Below are positions 1 to 5,363 of a DNA stretch of 9,498 nt, piece after piece. The DNA is from an uncultured Pseudogracilibacillus sp. (GTDB lineage Bacteria > Bacillota > Bacilli > Bacillales > Amphibacillaceae): positions 1-9,498 of the forward strand of contig CALGOZ010000120.1 of NCBI GenBank assembly GCA_937960785.1. The letters are read 5' to 3'. The notes under the pieces were generated by a model. It worked only from the letters and a program-made list of their open reading frames with translations, was not told where the DNA came from and made no database searches. Position 1 is the stretch's first letter. The number at the start of each line of letters is the position of its first letter. The position numbers were made by a program, and so were the translations under genes.

Positions 1-111
1 ATGCTAACGTTATTACGTGTAAACTTGCTTGCGATGAAGCCAGCTAAAAAACTTAACGGGCTAGGCAATGCGACGAAGGATTTATATCAGTTTTTTAAAT
101 GCAACAGCTGA
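1..111 (+). CDS. Possible C-terminal end of an unidentified gene
   Basis: One frame is open from the left edge to a TGA at 109-111 and gives about 36 residues ending in ...LYQFFKCNS. The other five frames are broken by stops within this stretch. The translation is basic, with a cluster of Lys residues, and shows no motif I recognise. An ATG happens to be the first codon of the window, but no ribosome binding site can be seen because the sequence is cut, so I treat it as the end of a longer gene rather than a complete small one. It could also be a chance open frame. Confidence 0.3.
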   Translation: MLTLLRVNLLAMKPAKKLNGLGNATKDLYQFFKCNS

Positions 112-298
112 ATAAAACACTAGTTCTTCATGTAGAAATAAAAATAAAGAACGATACTCAATTTAACTGTATACCGAAATTTTAATTGCTGAGTTTTGAT
201 CCGGCCTCTTTTTTTATTTTATTTTTTAAAATTTCACCCCTTAACTTTACGTAATCCTTTCCGCTTCGCCATTCATTTTCACAAAAAATAGGTGGTAT
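112..298. other. A/T-rich intergenic gap upstream of sppA
   Basis: No gene is visible here. The stretch holds a weak, bulged inverted repeat (ACTCAATT at 156-163 against AATT-gct-GAGT at 184-194) and a long T-rich tract at about 208-230. Together they might end transcription of the upstream gene, but the T-tract lies too far from the stem for a standard intrinsic terminator. I see nothing else to name. Confidence 0.4.
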
Positions 299-328
299 TT
301 GTTAAAGTTTTATTGTAGGATTTATAAT
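299..328 (+). promoter_or_regulatory. Sigma-A promoter of sppA
   Basis: A TTGTTA -35 box (299-304) is followed after 18 bases by a perfect TATAAT -10 box (323-328). Transcription would start near 335, leaving a leader of about 28 bases before the sppA start. The first good terminator downstream is at 4275, so this promoter could serve the whole six-gene run. Confidence 0.7.
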
Positions 329-362
329 AAGCATTTTATATTAGCAGAAAGGAATGTTATGA

Positions 363-1346
363 ATGAAAAGTAGAAGAATGATAGCACTTCTAATTGCAAT
401 CGTACTTATTGTAGTCTCGATTGGAGTGCGAATAACGACATCGATTGCTTCTGGAGTATTCGATGAACTTTTAAAATTTGATGAATTTTATATGAATGAA
501 AACGTGCTTCGTGATGGAAGTTTAACGGAAAAAATTGTAGTAATAACTTTAGATGGTGCAATTATGTCCGAGGAAAATATTTTTATAAGCGATGGATACA
601 ATCATGAAGTATTTCTTAATCAATTACAACAAGCTTTTAGCAATGACACGGTAGATGCAATTGTCTTACATGTAAACTCACCAGGTGGTGCAGTATATGA
701 AACAGCTGAAATTCATCAATTAATCGTTGAAAGTAAGGAAATGTATGACAAACCGATTTACGTCTCGATGGGTTCTATGGCAGCCTCTGGAGGTTATTAT
801 GTAGCAGCTCCAGCAGACAAGATTTATGCCCATTCATCAACATTAACCGGTTCAATTGGTGTTATTATGGAAAGTATTAATTACGCTGAGTTAGCTGAAA
901 ACCATGGAGTAAAATGGAATACGATTACAAGTGGAAAGCATAAAGACATTATGTCACCAAATCGCGATATGACGAAAGAAGAAGAGAAGATTCTTCAGTC
1001 GATGATCGATGAAATGTACGATGAATTCGTCAACGTCATTGTCGAAGGCCGTGGATTGGACGAAGATACAGTCCGTAAAATTGGTGATGGTCGTATTTAT
1101 ACAGGAAAGCAAGCGAAAGAGGTAGATTTAGTCGATGAAGTCGGAACTTTAGACGATACCATTGATGGATTAATTGAAGATTACGGTTTCGATAATCCTA
1201 CAGTTGTTGAATATACAGCAGAATTAGGTTTCTTCGATTTATTTGCACCGGGTATCCAAAGCTTTTTCAATCAAAAATCTGACTTCGAATGGATTCGCAC
1301 GCTTTTAACTGAATCCGATCAACCAAGAGCCCTATATATGTATTAA
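363..1346 (+). CDS. sppA: Signal peptide peptidase SppA
   Basis: Membrane-anchored serine protease that degrades signal peptides left in the membrane after secretion, with a broader envelope quality-control role in Bacillus. The 327 residues match the short Gram-positive form (about 335 in B. subtilis). A single membrane segment lies at residues 6-28 and the peptidase S49 domain follows on the outer face. The catalytic serine is S142 in SMAASGGYY and the general-base lysine is K194 in GKHKDIMSP; these equal Ser147 and Lys199 of B. subtilis with a constant five-residue offset. NSPGGAV at 105-111 is the family's substrate and oxyanion loop. The start is set by AAAGGA at 348-353, nine bases upstream; two earlier ATGs (354, 359) stop within five codons. 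yteJ follows after 23 bases, the same pairing as in B. subtilis. Confidence 0.95.
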   Translation: MKSRRMIALLIAIVLIVVSIGVRITTSIASGVFDELLKFDEFYMNENVLRDGSLTEKIVVITLDGAIMSEENIFISDGYNHEVFLNQLQQAFSNDTVDAIVLHVNSPGGAVYETAEIHQLIVESKEMYDKPIYVSMGSMAASGGYYVAAPADKIYAHSSTLTGSIGVIMESINYAELAENHGVKWNTITSGKHKDIMSPNRDMTKEEEKILQSMIDEMYDEFVNVIVEGRGLDEDTVRKIGDGRIYTGKQAKEVDLVDEVGTLDDTIDGLIEDYGFDNPTVVEYTAELGFFDLFAPGIQSFFNQKSDFEWIRTLLTESDQPRALYMY

Positions 1347-1369
1347 AGCTAGGAAGGAGAGAACTGAAG

Positions 1370-1894
1370 ATGAGCTATGAGAAAGAATCGACAGTATCCG
1401 ATACAACTTTTCAAGACCAGGAGTCGGAAGCGCAGATAGAATCAACGAATGACTCGACTATAGAAGAAAAGCCGGAGCAAAAACGAGCTGGTTTTTGGTT
1501 ACGGTTTGTAGCGTATATAATTGACGTTATTATCATATCAAGTATAAATGGGATCATTATAAGTCCAATTTTATTTATGAATAGTGGCGAACCGATTGAA
1601 ATTAGTTTTTGGACTTTAAATGGAATTCTTGCTCTCGTTGTATATTACCTTTACTTTGCGGTTATGACGAAATTATTCCAGCAAACGTTAGGTAAGATGA
1701 TCTTCGGCATTAAAGTAATTCAACAAGAGAATCAAACGTTAACTTGGACCGATATATTTTACCGTGAAGTTGTCGGACGAATCTTGCATAATGTATTTTT
1801 CTTCCTTAAATTAATGTATTTAGTCGTTGCCTTTACAGATGAAAAGCAAGGAATCCACGATATGATTGGTAATACTAGGGTCGTTTATGTATAG
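1370..1894 (+). CDS. yteJ: RDD-family membrane protein (YteJ-like)
   Basis: Small integral membrane protein of 174 residues with the RDD domain. The first 40 residues are acidic and polar and probably cytoplasmic. The domain then opens with GFWLRFVAYIIDVII, giving the namesake R45 and D52, and closes with the conserved Asp (D164) in GIHDMIGNTRVV. TLGKMIFGIKV (106-116) is the usual central motif. Hydrophobic segments lie at about 47-70, 81-100 and 140-156. The ribosome binding site AAGGAG (1354-1359) is ten bases from the ATG. It sits directly behind sppA as in B. subtilis, where its orthologue was linked to SppA function; a role as partner or modulator of SppA is inferred here from that pairing. 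The biochemical function of RDD proteins of this size is mostly unknown. Confidence 0.88.
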   Translation: MSYEKESTVSDTTFQDQESEAQIESTNDSTIEEKPEQKRAGFWLRFVAYIIDVIIISSINGIIISPILFMNSGEPIEISFWTLNGILALVVYYLYFAVMTKLFQQTLGKMIFGIKVIQQENQTLTWTDIFYREVVGRILHNVFFFLKLMYLVVAFTDEKQGIHDMIGNTRVVYV

Positions 1895-1902
1895 GAAAGT
1901 AT

Positions 1903-1916
1903 GGTGATAAGCTTTG
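1903..1916 (+). promoter_or_regulatory. Ribosome binding site and forced TTG start of the SRAP gene
   Basis: GGTGAT (1903-1908) lies five bases before a TTG at 1914. An in-frame TAA at 1908-1910 rules out any earlier start. The TTG is followed at once by TGT, so the product begins Met-Cys, which the SRAP family requires for chemistry. A nearby ATG at 1901 is in another frame. Confidence 0.8.
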
Positions 1917-2579
1917 TGCGGTCGTTTTACATTGTTAGCAAAAGAAGATGAAATTCGTAAACGTTTTGCCATTGATTATATGGCTGAGTCTGTAGAAGTA
2001 CGGTATAATATCGCCCCGACCCAGCGTGTCTTTGTCGTTCTTTTCGATGGAGAAAAAAAGCGCGGTGGTTACATCCAATGGGGACTTGTTCCCTCGTGGG
2101 CTAAGGATCCTTCGTTTGCAAGCAATTTAATAAATGCGCGAGTTGAAACCGCTCATGAAAAGCCGAGCTTCCGTTCGTTACTCGTTCGCAGACGTTGTTT
2201 AGTCATTGCAGATAGTTTCTATGAATGGCAAGCAAAGGAGAAGACTGACAAGGTTGTTCATCGTATCCAAGTAAAAGGTGAATCATTATTTGCCTTTGCA
2301 GGATTGTGGGATAAATGGGAAAATGGAGAAGAGATGTTGTTTACATGCACGATGTTAACGAAAGATGCAAATGAATTTATGCGTCCAATACATCATCGGA
2401 TGCCGATTATTTTGCCAAAGGAAAAAGAAGATGACTGGTTAACACAACCGTTTACACAGCCGATTGAGGCACAACAGTTTTTAACTGCATTAGATGACCC
2501 GGACTTACAATCGTATGAAGTAAGTACGTATGTAAATCATCCGAAGCACGACGATGAAGCATGTATTCAACCATTATAA
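1914..2579 (+). CDS. SRAP domain protein (YedK/HMCES family), abasic-site DNA crosslinker
   Basis: SRAP proteins protect abasic sites in single-stranded DNA by forming a covalent thiazolidine link through their second residue, Cys2. The 221 residues span a full single-domain protein. Cys2 (MCGRFT), N74 in NLINARVET, E104 in SFYEWQ and H160 in IHHRMPII correspond to the active-site Cys, Asn, Glu and His of E. coli YedK. YNIAPTQ (31-37) and WGLVPSWAKD (56-65) are further family motifs. The start is TTG, fixed by an upstream in-frame stop, which may keep translation modest. The gene sits 19 bases after yteJ and 27 bases before yfkJ with no terminator between. No SOS-type operator is visible upstream, so damage control, if any, must act elsewhere. 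B. subtilis has relatives (YoqW, YoaM) at other places, so the position in this run is unusual. Confidence 0.95.
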   Translation: MCGRFTLLAKEDEIRKRFAIDYMAESVEVRYNIAPTQRVFVVLFDGEKKRGGYIQWGLVPSWAKDPSFASNLINARVETAHEKPSFRSLLVRRRCLVIADSFYEWQAKEKTDKVVHRIQVKGESLFAFAGLWDKWENGEEMLFTCTMLTKDANEFMRPIHHRMPIILPKEKEDDWLTQPFTQPIEAQQFLTALDDPDLQSYEVSTYVNHPKHDDEACIQPL

Positions 2580-2606
2580 AATTGTACTGATTAAAGGAGG
2601 GTATAA

Positions 2607-3083
2607 ATGGTACAAGTTTTATTCGTTTGTTTAGGAAATATTTGTCGTTCACCGATGGCAGAGGCGGTCTTTCGGCATAAAGTGAAAAAGGCGAATTTAG
2701 GGGACAAAATTAAAGTCGATTCAGCGGGAACTGCCTCGTGGCATGAAGGAAAAGTACCTCATGAGGGAACGAGACAAAAGTTAGATGAAGTTGCGATTTC
2801 CTACGAAGGTATGACCGCCCGCCAAGTAAAAGCGGAGGATTTTGAAAGGTTCAATTATATCATCGCAATGGATGAAAAAAATATGACTGATTTACAGTCT
2901 GTCGCTGAAGCTCACGACGGCGTCGAAGTTCGTAAGCTAATGGACTTTGTAGAAAATCCAAAGGAAACGGATGTTCCAGACCCGTATTATACTGGAAATT
3001 TCGATTATACATACGAATTAGTCGACGAAGCAACAGAAAAACTATTACAATATATAAGTGAAAAACATCGATTGAAAGGATAG
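2607..3083 (+). CDS. yfkJ: Low-molecular-weight protein tyrosine phosphatase
   Basis: Cytoplasmic phosphatase that removes phosphate from tyrosine residues through a cysteinyl-phosphate intermediate. The P-loop is at the N-terminus: C8-L-G-N-I-C-R14-S-P, with C8 as nucleophile and R14 binding phosphate. The general acid is D125 in VPDPYY, with the two Tyr of the usual DPYY motif. Length 158 residues fits the family (B. subtilis YfkJ is about the same). AAAGGAGGG just upstream gives a strong ribosome binding site. The next gene starts six bases after the stop, so the two are almost certainly co-translated. The order phosphatase, small YtxH-like protein, YihY protein matches yfkJ-yfkI-yfkH of B. 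subtilis, which supports the symbol. Its physiological substrates cannot be read from sequence. Arsenate reductases of the ArsC type share the fold but lack DPYY. Confidence 0.93.
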   Translation: MVQVLFVCLGNICRSPMAEAVFRHKVKKANLGDKIKVDSAGTASWHEGKVPHEGTRQKLDEVAISYEGMTARQVKAEDFERFNYIIAMDEKNMTDLQSVAEAHDGVEVRKLMDFVENPKETDVPDPYYTGNFDYTYELVDEATEKLLQYISEKHRLKG

Positions 3084-3089
3084 GGGATT

Positions 3090-3365
3090 ATGAACGGAAA
3101 ACGTACGTTTTGGTCAAGTATTATTGCTGGTGCAGTAGCAGGAGGCTTACTTAGTTTATTAAATCGTAATGCAAGGGAATATAGTAAAAACTTAATGCAA
3201 CAGACAGGACAAACGGTTTCTTATTTTGCAAAAAATCCGAAAGAAACCGTCCAACTAGCAAAGGGTGCTGTTGAAACAGTTTCTTCCTTTGTCGACCGCA
3301 ATTCGACGAGTGCTCTAAATGCAATCGAACAAGTAGAAAAAACAGTCGACCGATTTACGAAATAA
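3090..3365 (+). CDS. yfkI: YtxH-like small membrane protein (YfkI position)
   Basis: A 91-residue protein with one N-terminal glycine-rich hydrophobic segment (about 8-24, WSSIIAGAVAGGLLSLL), followed by a mainly helical, amphipathic tail rich in Lys, Thr and Val. This is the layout of YtxH-type general stress proteins, which are thought to be anchored by the N-terminal helix; no activity is known. The start has AAAGGA (3075-3080), nine bases away, with a further GGGGA closer in. The symbol rests on gene order between yfkJ and yfkH more than on sequence recognition. The stop TAA at 3363-3365 is odd: the same frame stays open after it right into the next gene, and the codons after it would extend the amphipathic helix. 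Confidence 0.75.
   Translation: MNGKRTFWSSIIAGAVAGGLLSLLNRNAREYSKNLMQQTGQTVSYFAKNPKETVQLAKGAVETVSSFVDRNSTSALNAIEQVEKTVDRFTK
3213..3250 (+). repeat. Inverted repeat inside the YtxH-like gene
   Basis: ACGGTTTCTT (3213-3222) and AAGAAACCGT (3241-3250) form a perfect ten-base stem with an 18-base loop. A second small palindrome, GAAACAGTTTC, follows at 3273-3283. No T-tract follows, so it is not a terminator; it may be a message-level hairpin or chance. Confidence 0.5.
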
Positions 3366-3431
3366 TATAAGAAAATAAAAAGAAAAATAAGCGAAGGTGC
3401 AGAAAATATAAACGAGAGAGTAGGCAAAGCA
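3366..3431 (+). other. Open in-frame spacer between the YtxH-like and YihY genes
   Basis: These 66 bases are 22 sense codons in the same frame as both neighbours, with no stop and no ATG, GTG or TTG. Translated, they give a Lys/Glu-rich helix-like stretch (YKKIKRKISEGAENINERVG, then KA). The DNA is very A-rich. Only a weak GAGAG/TAGG ribosome binding site precedes the next gene. Confidence 0.5.
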
Positions 3432-4253
3432 ATGGAAAAAGTAATACAATTTAGTAAACAGTTTTGGGATCGTTTTAATGAAGCGGAAGTTCTCGGTTTA
3501 TCTGCACAATTGGCTTATTTTTTCTTATTATCTATTTTTCCTTTGTTATTATTTATCGTGACGTTAATTGGTTATTTTCCTCTAGATGACCGTATGATTA
3601 TTGAAATGCTATCCGATTATTTACCAGCTGATGTCGTACAAATGATCGAACAAAACTTAACTCAAATCGTAAATAATCGAAGTGGTAGTTTGCTTTCAAT
3701 TAGTATACTTGGTACCTTATGGTCAGCATCGAATGGATTTAATGCGATTACAAGGTCGTTTAATAAAGCATATCAAGTTGAAACGAAGCGAAACTTTATT
3801 CTCGGTCGACTCGTTGCGATTGGTTTAATGTTGACAATTGTTTTAGCAATCTTTTTTGCCTTGCTTTTACCGGTGTTTGGTAAAGTATTAGTTGAATTTT
3901 TATCTACATATTTACCGATGCCAGAAGGTTTTTTAAAGTCTTGGAACACCTTACGCTGGGTTAGTTCGTCGATTATGTTTTTTATCGTTTTTTATTTGTT
4001 ATACAAATTAGCTCCGAATAAAAAGTTTCGTGAACACTATGTTTTATGGGGGACATTATTTGCCACCTTTTCTTGGCAAATTACTTCGTACGCCTTTTCT
4101 TATTATGTTGAGACGTTAGGAAATTTTTCAATTACCTATGGCAGTTTAGGTACCGTAATCGTGTTAATGATTTGGTTTTACTTATCTGGAATTATAATTA
4201 CAACTGGTGGCGTCATTAATGCGGTCTTCACCGAACGAAGAAAAAGCGAATAA
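3432..4253 (+). CDS. yfkH: YihY/BrkB family membrane protein (YfkH)
   Basis: Integral membrane protein of 273 residues, the usual length for the Bacillus members. Hydrophobic segments lie at about 26-48, 88-102, 124-149, 175-193, 203-224 and 239-264, consistent with the six-helix fold of the family. Family marks include LSAQLAYFFLLSIFPLLL near the N-terminus, LWSASNGFNAITRSFNKAY (96-114) and YGSLGTVIVLMIWFYLSG (236-253). The family was once annotated as ribonuclease BN; that name was an error traced to a different gene, and the true function is not established. Translation initiates at the only ATG available, with a weak ribosome binding site, so coupling to the gene before it is likely. A strong terminator follows, closing the run that began with sppA. 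Confidence 0.9.
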   Translation: MEKVIQFSKQFWDRFNEAEVLGLSAQLAYFFLLSIFPLLLFIVTLIGYFPLDDRMIIEMLSDYLPADVVQMIEQNLTQIVNNRSGSLLSISILGTLWSASNGFNAITRSFNKAYQVETKRNFILGRLVAIGLMLTIVLAIFFALLLPVFGKVLVEFLSTYLPMPEGFLKSWNTLRWVSSSIMFFIVFYLLYKLAPNKKFREHYVLWGTLFATFSWQITSYAFSYYVETLGNFSITYGSLGTVIVLMIWFYLSGIIITTGGVINAVFTERRKSE

Positions 4254-4274
4254 TTTATAATTCAATCTAAAGTT

Positions 4275-4309
4275 AAAACTGGATGTTAAAATCCAGTTTT
4301 TTTATTTTT
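4275..4309 (+). terminator. Intrinsic terminator after yfkH
   Basis: AAAACTGGAT (4275-4284) and ATCCAGTTTT (4291-4300) form a perfect ten-base stem with loop GTTAAA, followed by TTTATTTTT. It ends the six-gene run. Confidence 0.93.
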
Positions 4310-4363
4310 CAAATGTCGCTTAATAAAGGATTAAACTTGTATCCTACGGTAATTTGATAAAAG

Positions 4364-4382
4364 TGCGAAGTTTTTATTCGCA
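4364..4382 (+). repeat. Short inverted repeat upstream of yfkD
   Basis: TGCGAA (4364-4369) and TTCGCA (4377-4382) form a perfect six-base inverted repeat with a seven-base loop. It lies about 50 bases before the yfkD start, where an operator or leader hairpin would sit. I could not place a convincing promoter for yfkD near it; TTGATA at 4354-4359 resembles a -35 box but has no matching -10 at a good distance. Confidence 0.4.
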
Positions 4383-4389
4383 TAAAAAG

Positions 4390-4431
4390 AAAGGAGAATC
4401 GAATAATAAGAAAAAAAGGAGTGAATCGATG
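4390..4431 (+). promoter_or_regulatory. Duplicated ribosome binding sites before yfkD
   Basis: AAAGGAG-AATCGA (4390-4402) recurs imperfectly as AAAGGAG-TGAATCGATG (4415-4431). Only the second is placed to serve yfkD: AGGAG ends nine bases before the GTG at 4431. An overlapping ATG at 4429 is in another frame and closes after 14 codons. Confidence 0.6.
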
Positions 4432-5255
4432 TGCAAATGTCGTTCGTACGAAGTCTTTTATATGTACTTTTAGCCTTAGTACTCGTAATCGTTTTTCCTT
4501 TCCTCGTTTCAGCGGAAAAAAAGGACGGGAAAAAAGAAACAAAAAAGGAAGAACAACAATTAAAATTACCTAACAACGTATTACCAATTACGAAAGAAAA
4601 TACATTCCCTAACCCGTCAGATGATGCAACGATTGTCGAACCAAGCGAATTGACGAAACAACTAGTTGAAGCATCAGCTGAACCGATTGAAAATCCGGAA
4701 TTAATTAAAATGTTAAATGAATCAACAGTGAAAACGACACCGTTTACGTTCGGTTATGAAGCAGCAATATTTTTAGGAAGATGGCCACTTCATTATCAAT
4801 CGGAGAGTAGTTCAATTATTTGGGATTATGAGCATGTAAATACGAATGAATTAAATAACCGAGGTCAAAATGAAGGAAAAGAATTGACCTATGTGCAACA
4901 AAAGGAACAGACTGTAAAAGGTGCCCTTATGAATAAAATTGATCAGCCGGAAATGATTAAAAAGTTAATTTTACAAAAGACGAAGGAAAAGGCTTCTTTT
5001 GCTTTAGATTTTACGACTAAAGTCGGTGCGAATACAAAGTTAAATAATGTATATAATGTAGGCCCGAAAAAAATTGGAATTTTACAGGCATACGTTCCGG
5101 CTGTAAATGAAAAAGGACAAGTCGTCTATGGAGATGTTTATTTGAAGTCGAAAGGTTCTCATATCGAACTACTAATTAAAAATGTGACAAAACATGGGAT
5201 CGGAGCTTGGATTCCAATTCAAGATCATATCGCCTTAACTTATACAGTGAAATAA
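4431..5255 (+). CDS. yfkD: YfkD-like exported protein of unknown function
   Basis: The 274-residue product starts with a classical signal peptide: short N-region with Arg, hydrophobic core at about 8-25, and a likely cut after VSA, before a very Lys-rich stretch (EKKDGKKETKKEE). The rest is soluble and presumably acts outside the membrane. It resembles B. subtilis YfkD, including the region ENPELIKMLNES, the FLGRWPLHY stretch and the C-terminal GIGAWIPIQDH; the family has no assigned activity. Its place next to yfkH agrees with the B. subtilis yfk region. The GTG at 4431 is preferred because the ribosome binding site lies nine bases upstream; the in-frame ATG at 4437 would leave 15. Terminators on both sides (4275, 5266) suggest it is transcribed alone. 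Confidence 0.85.
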   Translation: MQMSFVRSLLYVLLALVLVIVFPFLVSAEKKDGKKETKKEEQQLKLPNNVLPITKENTFPNPSDDATIVEPSELTKQLVEASAEPIENPELIKMLNESTVKTTPFTFGYEAAIFLGRWPLHYQSESSSIIWDYEHVNTNELNNRGQNEGKELTYVQQKEQTVKGALMNKIDQPEMIKKLILQKTKEKASFALDFTTKVGANTKLNNVYNVGPKKIGILQAYVPAVNEKGQVVYGDVYLKSKGSHIELLIKNVTKHGIGAWIPIQDHIALTYTVK

Positions 5256-5265
5256 GACAGAAGTT

Positions 5266-5299
5266 GCTCGATTATGAAAATAGTCGAGCTTTCTATTTA
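5266..5299 (+). terminator. Intrinsic terminator after yfkD
   Basis: GCTCGATTAT (5266-5275) pairs with ATAGTCGAGC (5280-5289) over ten positions with one G-U pair. The loop is a stable GAAA tetraloop. TTTCTATTTAT follows. Confidence 0.85.
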
Positions 5300-5318
5300 T
5301 CTAAAATTAGCTTATAAT
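5290..5318 (+). promoter_or_regulatory. Sigma-A promoter of the crotonase-family gene
   Basis: A perfect TATAAT -10 box lies at 5313-5318. The matching -35 at 17 bases is poor (TTTCTA, 5290-5295) and overlaps the tail of the yfkD terminator. Transcription would begin near 5325, inside the FadR-type operator. Confidence 0.55.
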
Positions 5319-5321
5319 AAG

Positions 5322-5339
5322 TAAGTGAATATTCATTCA
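5322..5339 (+). promoter_or_regulatory. FadR-type operator (fatty-acid degradation repressor)
   Basis: TAAGTGAATATTCATTCA matches 16 of 18 positions of the B. subtilis FadR consensus TGAATGAMTANTCATTCA; the right half is exact and the two differences are in the left half. It covers the predicted transcription start, an ideal place for repression that long-chain acyl-CoA would relieve. This supports a role of the following gene in fatty-acid or acyl-CoA metabolism. Confidence 0.78.
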
Positions 5340-5363
5340 TTATTGTAAAGGGGTGCCTTACAT

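Noticed and set aside
123..152. GTTCTT/AAGAAC inverted repeat after the left-edge open frame.
   Set aside because: Six base pairs, an 18-base loop and no T-tract; not credible as a terminator or operator.
180..362. A sigma-W promoter for sppA, as known for the B. subtilis gene.
   Set aside because: No TGAAAC followed at about 16 bases by CGTA was found; the visible promoter is of sigma-A type.
2595..2606. GGGTAT resembling a sigma-B -10 box before yfkJ, tempting because yfk genes are linked to general stress in B. subtilis.
   Set aside because: It is part of the ribosome binding site, there is no GTTTAA-like -35 at the right distance, and transcription would begin after the start codon.
2452..2652. 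An open frame on the minus strand across the SRAP/yfkJ junction, and similar minus-strand frames within yfkI, yfkD and clpE.
   Set aside because: They lie opposite strong coding genes, have no ribosome binding sites worth noting and show no recognisable protein features.
4379..4409. GCATA and AATAATA 17 bases apart, resembling a forespore promoter before yfkD.
   Set aside because: The transcription start would fall almost on the ribosome binding site, leaving hardly any leader, and the A-rich DNA makes chance matches likely.
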